From Candidatus Zixiibacteriota bacterium (GTDB taxonomy: Bacteria > Zixibacteria > MSB-5A5 > GN15 > FEB-12), in assembly GCA_028289585.1 (NCBI GenBank), contig JANQPI010000020.1, positions 222,039-286,038 on the forward strand: DNA of 64,000 nucleotides, written 5' to 3'. Position numbers and translations under genes: made by a program. Below the pieces are notes generated by a model. It made no database searches, was not told where the DNA came from, and worked only from the letters and a program-made list of their open reading frames with translations. The stretch's first letter is position 1. The number at the start of each line of letters is the position of its first letter. This document shows, piece after piece, positions 1-7,626 of this stretch.

Positions 1-1298
1 CAGCAGGAGCCAGTGTTGTTCGGATCAATCGTCTGCCAGTTTACGCAGCCATCGATTCCCCAAGAAGATAGGAACTGCGTGGTTCCGTTGACCGAAAACG
101 TAAGATCCCCCGAGCCATCGTCGAAGTAACGAGCGAGGATCACCTGGCCAAAAGCCGAATGGCGGAAAAATGTCCCCGGCTCATCGTCCAATTCACCCCA
201 GGAATACTCTACGAACTCACCTTCACCATTGTTAATCAACAAACTGCCACCGTAGGAATCGTTTCTTATGATCCCTTCAATGATCGGCGTGGTACCATCG
301 TACGGTGCGCAATCTGATGTCACTGCCCAGCGGTCCTGTATAGCGGAGAATTCGCAGTCGAAACAAACGTCACACGTACCACTTCCACCATCCGGAATCG
401 TTTCGCACTGGTTGCATTCTGCCGACGTAGCGAAAAAGGCCTGAAGATCAATCGAGGCTATAGCCTGTCCAAACAGCGCATAGGTAACGGTTTGCGCACA
501 GTTGCCATCGATGACACCGATGCTGGTCCACGGGAAAAACGGCTCGTCGTATGCAGGGCCGTCATCACCTTCCCAGTTCCCAATCGATCCATCGTCGTTG
601 TACGTTCCGTCACCGTTCGACGTCCAGTTTGCCGTATAGACCTGGGAACCGTTGACTGTTACCGTCACGGTACCGCTACCGAACGACGATACGGTTATAA
701 CCAGTTCACGATTGGCCATGACATCGCGGAATGTCCAGGTCGATGTAGTCGCCGTGATTGCCCAGAGTATTTCATAGTAGAGTTCATCGCCGGGTTGGGC
801 ATACCAGCGGATAGCACCGGTGTCGGCCTGTGTATCCTCAATCGCTTCGATCGACCAAACCGGAGAACCGGAGATCGACGCGGTCACAAGCCACTGGTGC
901 AGCGTGGAGTCATCAATGAACTGCCACGACACCGAATAATCGCCAACCGTATAAGTAGCCGTAAACGTATCGGCCAGAGCGAGCGGATTGCGATAGTTGC
1001 GCTGGGCAACCGGCGATGTTCCCGGATCGAGAAACGCCATCGACATTGCGATCGAAGCCTCGACTTCGGTGACCGCGTCGACCGCCTTGCTTGCGGAGGG
1101 GTTGGTTTGCGACGTTCGCGTCATTTCAGTCGGCAGACCGGGTGCCGCGAGGGTTGGCGTATTTTCCATCCCACCGCCGCCGCCACCGTTTCCGGGATCA
1201 GTCGGCGAATCATCATCACCGCAACTGAACATGACTGCAGCGGCCACGAGCGCAACAGCTGTCGCACTTGACCACCATTTAGAACGCGAATGCATCAT
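1..1298 (-). CDS. Secreted lipoprotein, 3' end outside window
   Basis: The reading frame is open on the minus strand from ATG-ATG at 1298 to the window edge, at least 432 codons with no stop. The N-terminus has a basic start, a hydrophobic stretch and a Cys (AAVMFSCGDDDSP, near residue 26) that fits a lipobox. A Gly-rich linker (GNGGGGGG) follows. The visible C-terminal part is Cys-rich (CNQCETIPDGG...CDVCFDCEF) and reads like a secreted surface domain. A GGAGGG Shine-Dalgarno lies about 8 nt before the start. No family is recognised. An outer-membrane or periplasmic lipoprotein is inferred from the signal peptide alone. Confidence 0.75.
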   Translation of the reverse strand, partial: MMHSRSKWWSSATAVALVAAAVMFSCGDDDSPTDPGNGGGGGGMENTPTLAAPGLPTEMTRTSQTNPSASKAVDAVTEVEASIAMSMAFLDPGTSPVAQRNYRNPLALADTFTATYTVGDYSVSWQFIDDSTLHQWLVTASISGSPVWSIEAIEDTQADTGAIRWYAQPGDELYYEILWAITATTSTWTFRDVMANRELVITVSSFGSGTVTVTVNGSQVYTANWTSNGDGTYNDDGSIGNWEGDDGPAYDEPFFPWTSIGVIDGNCAQTVTYALFGQAIASIDLQAFFATSAECNQCETIPDGGSGTCDVCFDCEFSAIQDRWAVTSDCAPYDGTTPIIEGIIRNDSYGGSLLINNGEGEFVEYSWGELDDEPGTFFRHSAFGQVILARYFDDGSGDLTFSVNGTTQFLSSWGIDGCVNWQTIDPNNTGSC

Positions 1299-1357
1299 GG
1301 GAGAAACCCTCCAGATCGAATCGATTCGTATCAGCGTATTTACGTTTTTCCACGACT

Positions 1358-1385
1358 AAGGTAGACAGTCCAATGCGGCTGTCAA
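1358..1385 (-). promoter_or_regulatory. Possible promoter of the lipoprotein gene
   Basis: On the minus strand a perfect TTGACA (1380-1385) is followed after 16 nt by TACCTT (1358-1363), a poor -10. It lies 60 nt upstream of the start at 1298. The -35 is convincing and the -10 is not. Confidence 0.3.
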
Positions 1386-1453
1386 TCGTCGACTTTTTTC
1401 CCAGGTGTTAGAATAAGATGAGAACAGAAATTCGAAGAGCCGGCAGTCGTCGG

Positions 1454-1726
1454 CTATTCCTGGCCGGACTTGTAGTTGCGAACGTACAGAATGTCGTCCC
1501 AGAGATAGTACCGCTTGTCGTCAGTCTCGGGAAATCCGTAGGCAGCGAGAGATACCCTTAGCGTGTCCTCGTTGGCAAGCTGGATATCATCGACCGAAAA
1601 CTCACTCAGATCACTACCATCGCCACGGAAGCGGATCGTCATGTCGGTACCCGGCGGCTTGCGCAACCGATCGCTGGACAGCCAACCCTTCTGGCGGAAC
1701 AGCTTCTTCCACTTCTCACCGGTCAT
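1454..1726 (-). CDS. Small hypothetical protein (90 aa)
   Basis: A 90-residue, charged, probably cytoplasmic protein with no signal peptide. It begins MTGEKWKKLFRQKGW and contains a beta-rich stretch (TIRFRGDGSDLSEFSVDDI). Its ATG overlaps the stop of the upstream VOC-like gene by 4 bp (ATGA, 1723-1726), so the two are almost certainly co-translated. No family is recognised. The overlap is the main evidence that it is a real gene. Confidence 0.6.
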   Translation of the reverse strand: MTGEKWKKLFRQKGWLSSDRLRKPPGTDMTIRFRGDGSDLSEFSVDDIQLANEDTLRVSLAAYGFPETDDKRYYLWDDILYVRNYKSGQE

Positions 1727-2079
1727 GAATCGGTTGCCCGTTCCTCAAGCCAGAAAACCCGTCCGTCGGGATCAGCCACGGGAATCAACGCTCGATTCCA
1801 GTCGGGCCGTCGGAGTCGCTGTTCGACGCGACGTGGCATCTCGGCGGCGAGATCGATATCTGATGACTGTCCATCGGCAGCCGCCAGATAGATCGCTTCG
1901 GTCAGCGGACTCGCGGTTTCGACAACGACAACTTCAAGCTCGGAGGAACCGAGCCGACAAGCTCGGCATCCCGCCTCCTGCCATTCGTCGATCGTGCGCA
2001 ATCCACGTCGTGACCAGAAACGACAGGTGGCATCAAAGGCTTCGGTTTCGAAATGAAGATGGTCGATGCAGTTACTCAT
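1723..2079 (-). CDS. VOC/glyoxalase-fold-like protein
   Basis: A 118-residue protein whose order of elements resembles one vicinal-oxygen-chelate (glyoxalase/bleomycin-resistance) domain: an N-terminal strand with His (CIDHLHFETE), a helix, a strand pair (SSELEVVVVETA) and a closing strand (VADPDGRVFWLEE). Candidate metal ligands are His6 or His8 and the Glu near the C-terminus. The substrate cannot be inferred. It overlaps the next gene by 4 bp and follows the prenyltransferase stop by 41 nt, so it may be the distal part of the exosortase operon. Confidence 0.5.
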   Translation of the reverse strand: MSNCIDHLHFETEAFDATCRFWSRRGLRTIDEWQEAGCRACRLGSSELEVVVVETASPLTEAIYLAAADGQSSDIDLAAEMPRRVEQRLRRPDWNRALIPVADPDGRVFWLEERATDS

Positions 2080-2120
2080 GCACCCGGAAGATAGCGCACC
2101 GAGAACGTTGCGCCAGTGTT

Positions 2121-3032
2121 TTAGTTGGGGACCACGTAGAGGATAATGGCCGAAGTGGCAAGCCAGAGAACAACAGCCGCCAGAATTGGTCGGTCCGTCA
2201 GCATGATGCGTGTTGGTGAGCCGCCTCGTTCCTCGCGGTGAATCAGATAGAGGTAACGGAAGATACCGTAGATCACGAACGGGATCGTCAGGTACAGGTA
2301 TTCGGTCTGCAACTTTTCCTCAACTTCGCTCGAAAACGAATACAGCATGTACATGACGACGACCGAAGGTGTCGTTACCGCGATCAACTGATCGAGGAGA
2401 TATGGCGAGTAACGCGATAGCGTCGCTCGGTGTTCGGTAGCCTTCTCGTTGAGGCCGGTCAATTCAGCTCGACGTTTTCCAAATCCAAGGAAAAGGGCCA
2501 ACAACAGTGTATTGATCAACATCCAGGTTGAAGCCTCGACCGATATCGCAACGGCCCCGGCGAAGGCTCGTAGCACAAACGAGAGGCCAATCGCCATGAC
2601 ATCGATGATGACGACATGCTTGAGAACCAACGAGTACAACAGATTCAAGGCGACGAAGATGGCGACCGTCAGCGCAAACATCTGAGAAAGCCATAGGGCA
2701 CCGGTGATACCGAACGCCATGAGCACCGCGGCAAACGCCACGGCCGCTCCCGGTGATACTTGTCCGGATGCCAGTGGACGATCTTTCTTGCGAGGATGAG
2801 CGCGATCGTTCTTGATGTCAGCAAGGTCATTGATGGTATACATCGCCGACGAAATAAGACAGAATATGACAGTTGCCAGTAAGGCGAATTCGATCTTGTT
2901 GATGTGACCTGCCTCGCCGGCAAAGATCAAAGGGATCAGAACGATGCCGTTCTTAACCCATTGATGGGGACGCGCAAGTCTCAGAAGTGCGAGCATCACC
3001 GCCACGGTATCGGTACCCCGTTCCCGGTTCAA
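2121..3032 (-). CDS. UbiA-family decaprenyl-phosphate phosphoribosyltransferase-like protein
   Basis: A polytopic membrane protein of about 300 residues with the UbiA-superfamily aspartate motif NDLADIKNDRAHPRKKDRP near residues 67-85. The HPxKxxRP continuation is typical of 5-phosphoribosyl-1-diphosphate:decaprenyl-phosphate transferases, which make polyprenyl-phosphate-ribose. About eight hydrophobic segments are visible. The frame begins with TTG at 3032 inside a TTGA overlap with the EpsI stop; an in-frame ATG at 2996 (MLALLRLARPHQW) is an alternative, and neither has a clear Shine-Dalgarno. It is the third gene after exosortase and EpsI, suggesting a lipid-linked sugar used in surface glycosylation or anchoring (inference). 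Confidence 0.8.
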   Translation of the reverse strand: MNRERGTDTVAVMLALLRLARPHQWVKNGIVLIPLIFAGEAGHINKIEFALLATVIFCLISSAMYTINDLADIKNDRAHPRKKDRPLASGQVSPGAAVAFAAVLMAFGITGALWLSQMFALTVAIFVALNLLYSLVLKHVVIIDVMAIGLSFVLRAFAGAVAISVEASTWMLINTLLLALFLGFGKRRAELTGLNEKATEHRATLSRYSPYLLDQLIAVTTPSVVVMYMLYSFSSEVEEKLQTEYLYLTIPFVIYGIFRYLYLIHREERGGSPTRIMLTDRPILAAVVLWLATSAIILYVVPN

Positions 3033-3670
3033 GCAGAAAACGGCAGGGCGTTGACGATATGAGGATGGAATGCAGTGAGATAGGACAGCGCCCGCTCGGT
3101 GGCGGCGTCAATGTCACCGTCAGCCGGAACAGGAACTGTCAGTCGAACAAAGGCGGCATCGGTCGGACGAAGCAACAAGGCATTCTTCATCAAGTCGAAC
3201 TTGAGTCCGAATTCGGAGCGAATTGCGCCGCCCCGCGTTTCAAACCAATAAAGCATGATCTGTCGCTGTCGCCGCTCGCCGATCACGAGCCGGTTAATCT
3301 CCTTAGCGGTACCGTCGCTAAGATGAAAGGTATAGGGTTCAATCGTCTCGATTGACCATCCGCCGCCGGGCAAACAGTGTTTGGGGGAGTGAATCTGACT
3401 TCCCTGTTTCTGCGAGGAGAAATAGGCGACAAACAACCAATACGGCACGCCGTTGGCATCCCGGTAGAGCCGCAGCGTCGTCGTATCGGCATTCAACACG
3501 TCATACGATGCTTCCGCGAACCGTCGCTCATCACCATAGTACCCGTACGATTCCAAAGGTATCGTGGCAAACTCGGCCGGCCGATTCGGTTCGCGATCAA
3601 CAAACCGGAGGTAATTGCCGAACAAACCACCGCACAGTATCACGATCAGGGCAATCAGTGACGCTTTCAT
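3029..3670 (-). CDS. EpsI-like exosortase-associated protein (DUF3485)
   Basis: A 213-residue protein with an N-terminal membrane anchor (MKASLIALIVILCGGLFGNY) and a periplasmic domain carrying the EpsI signature SQKQGSQIHSPKHCLPGGGW. EpsI proteins accompany exosortases and are thought to act in exopolysaccharide or surface-protein processing. The start at 3670 is chosen because it forms an ATGA overlap with the exosortase stop, has an AGGTGA Shine-Dalgarno, and begins exactly at the membrane segment; a longer in-frame extension to 3757 would lie inside the exosortase gene. Confidence 0.88.
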   Translation of the reverse strand: MKASLIALIVILCGGLFGNYLRFVDREPNRPAEFATIPLESYGYYGDERRFAEASYDVLNADTTTLRLYRDANGVPYWLFVAYFSSQKQGSQIHSPKHCLPGGGWSIETIEPYTFHLSDGTAKEINRLVIGERRQRQIMLYWFETRGGAIRSEFGLKFDLMKNALLLRPTDAAFVRLTVPVPADGDIDAATERALSYLTAFHPHIVNALPFSA

Positions 3671-4509
3671 CGGGTCACCTGCCGCAACACAAGTCCACTG
3701 ATGAAGAGGCCAACGAAAGCAATGACAAACACGAGCATGCCCATGATCGAATGCCATGGCTCGACCAGGATCGAAGTCATCCCGCCCGACACCGCGATCG
3801 TCGTAAGGAAGACGCGAATAACATTGCCGATAACCGCGAGGGGAATCGTGATCAGAAAAAGTGTAGTCTGCGCCCAGAGTGTCTTCTGTGTCAGATAGGC
3901 GTACAGCGCTCCGAGGGCGAGCAGTGAAACCAGGGACCGAATGCCCGAACAGGCCTCGGCAACCTCAAGGGAGTGACCGCTGATGTGAATGATGTTCCCT
4001 TGCCGAACGACCGTCATGCCGATGATATCGAGTACCGTCACGGTGATATCGGTAGCCAACGCCTGGAGCGGGAACGAGATCATGTAGTAGATCACGTACG
4101 GAATTGGAATCATGAAGACGAGAAACGCGAACGCAAACCACAGAGTGCGGATGACCGCCCAGCCGAGGAGCCACCAGGTCAGTCCGACAACGGCGAGTAC
4201 GAACGAGAAGCGAATCGTGAAAAATTCCGACGCTCCGTTACCAACCACAAACAACGCCAGCGCCGCGACCAAAACAGCCAGCCCGCGCCAATCGATAGCT
4301 GTTTCCAGTCGGGCGAGTTCCGCTCGTTTCTGCCAGGCCAACCATCCGGCCACCAGCGGCACGAGGAAACCATGCGAATAATTGCTGTCCTCCGCCCAAT
4401 TGCTGACGAGATCGGCGAGCGCCGGCCCATAGACGGCAACCAGGGCCACAAGCGGGATCGCGAACCAGATTCGGTCGTTTCGGAGGCGAGTTAGCAGCAG
4501 GTCAGTCAT
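3667..4509 (-). CDS. xrt: Exosortase (transpeptidase-like sorting enzyme)
   Basis: A 280-residue protein with about eight transmembrane segments and all three exosortase catalytic residues: Cys187 in AEACSGIRSL, Arg232 in GNVIRV and His253 in WHSIMG. Exosortases are proposed to cleave C-terminal sorting signals (PEP-CTERM type) of exported proteins in the inner membrane. It leads an overlapping operon with EpsI and a UbiA-type transferase. A TATAAG -10-like element lies at 4548-4553 with no good -35, and no Shine-Dalgarno precedes the ATG. No PEP-CTERM protein is visible in this window, so the substrate is unknown. Confidence 0.93.
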   Translation of the reverse strand: MTDLLLTRLRNDRIWFAIPLVALVAVYGPALADLVSNWAEDSNYSHGFLVPLVAGWLAWQKRAELARLETAIDWRGLAVLVAALALFVVGNGASEFFTIRFSFVLAVVGLTWWLLGWAVIRTLWFAFAFLVFMIPIPYVIYYMISFPLQALATDITVTVLDIIGMTVVRQGNIIHISGHSLEVAEACSGIRSLVSLLALGALYAYLTQKTLWAQTTLFLITIPLAVIGNVIRVFLTTIAVSGGMTSILVEPWHSIMGMLVFVIAFVGLFISGLVLRQVTR

Positions 4510-4595
4510 CGTGGGTAATGTCGTGTTTCGGTTGAGATTCGGCCAGTCTTATACACCATCGACCATCCAAGGGCCCGACTCCAGTCTCTCGACAG

Positions 4596-4624
4596 TTGTA
4601 TCGGCCGGGATGGGCCGCTATACT
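4596..4624 (+). promoter_or_regulatory. Promoter of the DAGK-like gene, probably leaderless
   Basis: TTGTAT (4596-4601), 17 bp, TATACT (4619-4624). Transcription should start near 4631, essentially at the ATG at 4632. No Shine-Dalgarno precedes that ATG. Confidence 0.6.
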
Positions 4625-4631
4625 CCGGGCC

Positions 4632-5576
4632 ATGAGTCCCCGTCGCCTCCCCGGACAGCGCCGCCAGTTCGGAGTGATCGTCAACCCAACGGCCGGCCAG
4701 CATCGTCCGGCCTCAATTCGCCAACTCACTGAGGGCCTACTGGCGGCTGGCGTCAGCTACCATCTGGTCGAGCCATCAAGTGCTCAGGGAACGATACAGA
4801 CAGCTCGGGATCTCGCTCGCGCGTCACGTCTGGAGCTAACGACCAAGGACGGAACCCGACGCGGCAAGCTGACCGGTCTGATTGCCGTAGGTGGCGACGG
4901 CACCGCCAATCTCGCCGCCCGGGCCGCTCTTGAGGCGGAGCTGCCCATCGGTTTCTGGCCAACCGGACGCTGTAACAACCTCGCCCGGTCAATTTACGAC
5001 GATCTTGATGGACCGGCTGTGATCAAGCAACTCACCACGGGATCGATGCGCAGCATCGACACTGGCCTGGCAGGAGACCAACCATTTTGGGGAGCGATCG
5101 GAGTGGGCCTTTTACCGGAGTTGCTGGAATCGCTGGGGAACCGACCTATCCCGCGAGGAAACCTGGCCTGGTCCCGCCTGCTCGGTCCCACGGCTGCTCG
5201 GGTCTCGGCCGTCGAAACCGCAATTGGTATCGATGCCATCCGGCTGACGCTATCACCGCTCCTCGTGTCGATCCACCTCCAACCGTACGCTGCCGGAATC
5301 CCCTTTGTCCCGATGGCCCTCCCCGATGATGGCTGCGCCGAGCTGATTTGCGACTGCGAACCGCTGACCGGCGGCGTCGGACCGTTCGTTCGAAATCTGA
5401 TCAAAGGCACCGCCGAATACGGCGAGGCCACCCGAATGTATCGAGGACGGCGCTTTGTGATTCAGTCGGAAGCCGGTCGACCGCTCTATCTGGACGGTGA
5501 GATCATCAAACTTCCGTCCCGAGGTGTAGAAGTTTCCGTGGGTCCCAACCAGCTTAGCATCCTCGCTGCCGCATGA
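4632..5576 (+). CDS. Diacylglycerol kinase-like lipid kinase
   Basis: A 314-residue protein of the DAGK catalytic family. It has the entry motif FGVIVNPTAGQHRP, the nucleotide-binding GGDGTANLAAR and the following PIGFWPTGRCNNLARSI. Family members phosphorylate diacylglycerol, sphingoid bases or related lipids with ATP. The start at 4632 is preferred over a TTG at 4596 because a consensus promoter places the transcript start at 4631. The stop overlaps the next gene by 4 bp. The GTGNNLAR motif of typical members is GRCNNLARS here, a mild deviation. The exact lipid substrate is unknown. Confidence 0.85.
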   Translation: MSPRRLPGQRRQFGVIVNPTAGQHRPASIRQLTEGLLAAGVSYHLVEPSSAQGTIQTARDLARASRLELTTKDGTRRGKLTGLIAVGGDGTANLAARAALEAELPIGFWPTGRCNNLARSIYDDLDGPAVIKQLTTGSMRSIDTGLAGDQPFWGAIGVGLLPELLESLGNRPIPRGNLAWSRLLGPTAARVSAVETAIGIDAIRLTLSPLLVSIHLQPYAAGIPFVPMALPDDGCAELICDCEPLTGGVGPFVRNLIKGTAEYGEATRMYRGRRFVIQSEAGRPLYLDGEIIKLPSRGVEVSVGPNQLSILAAA

Positions 5577-6166
5577 AATGGCTGATCGTACTGATCGCGT
5601 TCATGGCGGGAATAACCGTTCAGGCCCAGAGCGATACGACTCAGCCCGTTCGTGACAGCCTCACTGAGGAACGATTAGACACCTTGGTGTTTCGACCACA
5701 GCGCGGAGGCTCTTTTGCCGAATCAATTACCAACCCAACCGACTACGAGGAACGCCTGACGCAGAACCCAACGTTGGCGCTCTTCAAGTCAATGGCTGTT
5801 CCGGGTTGGGGGCAGATCGGCAACCGGTCGTATGTCAAGGCTGGTGTCATTATCGGTCTGCAAGCGTGGTTTATCGGTTCGGCAATTCATTTTGGTCGCC
5901 AGGCGAGTGGTTTTCGTGACGATTGGGAAGCGTCGACGGACATTTCACAGCGCAACGAGCTCTACGATCTCTACGACGACCGCCGGGGTCGACGTAATGC
6001 GTTTATCTGGTACGCGGTACTGACAACTTTCGTTTCGATGTTCGATGCCTACGTCGATGCCCACCTCTCGGGACGACCAACCGCCGAACGTCATCGCGAT
6101 ATCGCCTGGGATATTGTGCCCGATACCGAGGGGACAGTGTGGGCGACGGTATCAATCAGCTTCTAG
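5573..6166 (+). CDS. DUF5683-type exported membrane protein
   Basis: A 197-residue protein with an N-terminal signal peptide (MKWLIVLIAFMAGITVQAQ) and the DUF5683 core ALFKSMAVPGWGQIGNRSY followed by two hydrophobic segments. The family is common in FCB bacteria and its function is unknown; cell-envelope localisation is inferred. The start overlaps the DAGK stop (ATGA). Its stop overlaps the stop of the convergent HD-GYP gene in a CTAG tetramer, leaving no room for a terminator between the two genes. Confidence 0.8.
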   Translation: MKWLIVLIAFMAGITVQAQSDTTQPVRDSLTEERLDTLVFRPQRGGSFAESITNPTDYEERLTQNPTLALFKSMAVPGWGQIGNRSYVKAGVIIGLQAWFIGSAIHFGRQASGFRDDWEASTDISQRNELYDLYDDRRGRRNAFIWYAVLTTFVSMFDAYVDAHLSGRPTAERHRDIAWDIVPDTEGTVWATVSISF

Positions 6167-7626
6167 ACATCATCCTCAGCGAGAATGAAATCCTCGGCCG
6201 AAAGTCCGTAACGGGTCGGATCGACTTGACGGACAATCCCCCGATCGGAAAACGCCTCGGTTGAAAGATCGGCCCAGATCGGCGCTTCGAACAGACCACT
6301 CTGATTGCCGACGATCTTGACATACGGACGCGCTGTGTCCGTTGTTGTGTTGGCTAAAACAAGGGCCAGTTCTTCGGTCGTAAGCAGAACCAGCGTGCCG
6401 GGAGGATAAATACCGACAACATCGGTAAAGAGATTCAGAAGGAACGGGTCGAATTTCACCCGCATCTGGCCTCTCATCTTCTTGAGCACTTTGTCCGGCA
6501 TGATCTGCTTCTTCAAATAGACACGACCGGATGAAAGGGCGTCAAACGTATCAGCAATCGAGATAATCTTACTAAACAGCGTCGGGATCCGTCGCTCATG
6601 TCGCAGCATCGGATACCCGGTGAAATCAGCATTGATATGGTGCTCGAAGGCGCCCCGTGCGGCGCGGGCGGAGTGAATATCCAGCGGCAGATTCTTCAGA
6701 ATCGTTTTAGCTCCCAAGAGCGGGTGACGCTGCATCTGAACCCAATCGTCTTCATCAAAGGCATCCGGCTTGGTAATCAAATCCTTGGGTAGTTTGACCT
6801 TGCCGATATCGTGAAAGAGCGCTGAGAAACCGAGCTGCGAGAGCCGAGCCCGATCAAACCCGAGCCGAACACCGATCACCAGCGAATAGATGCAGACATT
6901 GGTAGAATGAGCGAAGGTGTAGTCATCGAAGTCGCGAATTGCGGTCAGTTCGAGAAGCGATGATTCGTCACGCACCACATGATCGATCAACGAATGGACG
7001 ACACGTCGTGTTTTCGCCGCGTTAATCTGCTTGTCCTCCGTGGCCGCAACGACAACCTCCTGCACCGTCGTCAGCGCCTGACCAAAACAGCGGCGGGCAA
7101 TCTTGCGATACCGCTGGCGAATTCGCTCCGGAGCTTCATCGACTCCCGAAGAAACCTCTTCGACCGATAGCCAGTCGATCCCGGGAAACTTCATCTCACT
7201 AATCTGGGTCGCAATCTGCTCCCGATTGTCATTGTCAATCCGTAGCTGTGCCACGAACACAAAGAAATCAGATAACGCGGTACGCTCGACATCGTTGCGC
7301 AACGTGCATCCACCGATGCCGAGCTGTGACCAGTCATCGAGAATCGTACGAAAGATCGACGCTTCATCGGCCGTAAACTTCACGAGCTGATCATCGACGA
7401 AGAGTCGACCTTCGAGCACTTTCAGTGTGAGATCATCATGGTCAGCCAGTAGTTTTGTGAACCGATCCCACACCGTCGTTAGGTGCTTGATAAACGTCGC
7501 GTTGTTGGCATCAACCAAACGCGCAATCTTGTACATTGCAAAGAACGATGACACGAAGCGCTGCTCTGCTTCACCCGCGATCAGTCGTTGCTTGATGTCG
7601 GTCTCGGCTGCGGGCACGTTACTCAT
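6163..7626 (-). CDS. HD-GYP domain protein (c-di-GMP phosphodiesterase family)
   Basis: A 487-residue protein. The N-terminal ~130 residues form a helical/beta sensory-like domain (VLEGRLFVDDQLVKF). The HD-GYP domain spans roughly 225-400 with HSTN, LFHDIGK, QRHPLLGA, HHINADFTGYP and ADTFDALSS. HD-GYP domains hydrolyse cyclic di-GMP; the metal-binding residues look intact and the GYP triad is present. The start at 7626 overlaps the upstream HEAT gene by 8 bp (ATGAGTAA); in-frame ATGs at 7635 and 7641 are alternatives. It forms a two-gene signalling operon with the HEAT protein. Confidence 0.88.
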   Translation of the reverse strand: MSNVPAAETDIKQRLIAGEAEQRFVSSFFAMYKIARLVDANNATFIKHLTTVWDRFTKLLADHDDLTLKVLEGRLFVDDQLVKFTADEASIFRTILDDWSQLGIGGCTLRNDVERTALSDFFVFVAQLRIDNDNREQIATQISEMKFPGIDWLSVEEVSSGVDEAPERIRQRYRKIARRCFGQALTTVQEVVVAATEDKQINAAKTRRVVHSLIDHVVRDESSLLELTAIRDFDDYTFAHSTNVCIYSLVIGVRLGFDRARLSQLGFSALFHDIGKVKLPKDLITKPDAFDEDDWVQMQRHPLLGAKTILKNLPLDIHSARAARGAFEHHINADFTGYPMLRHERRIPTLFSKIISIADTFDALSSGRVYLKKQIMPDKVLKKMRGQMRVKFDPFLLNLFTDVVGIYPPGTLVLLTTEELALVLANTTTDTARPYVKIVGNQSGLFEAPIWADLSTEAFSDRGIVRQVDPTRYGLSAEDFILAEDDV

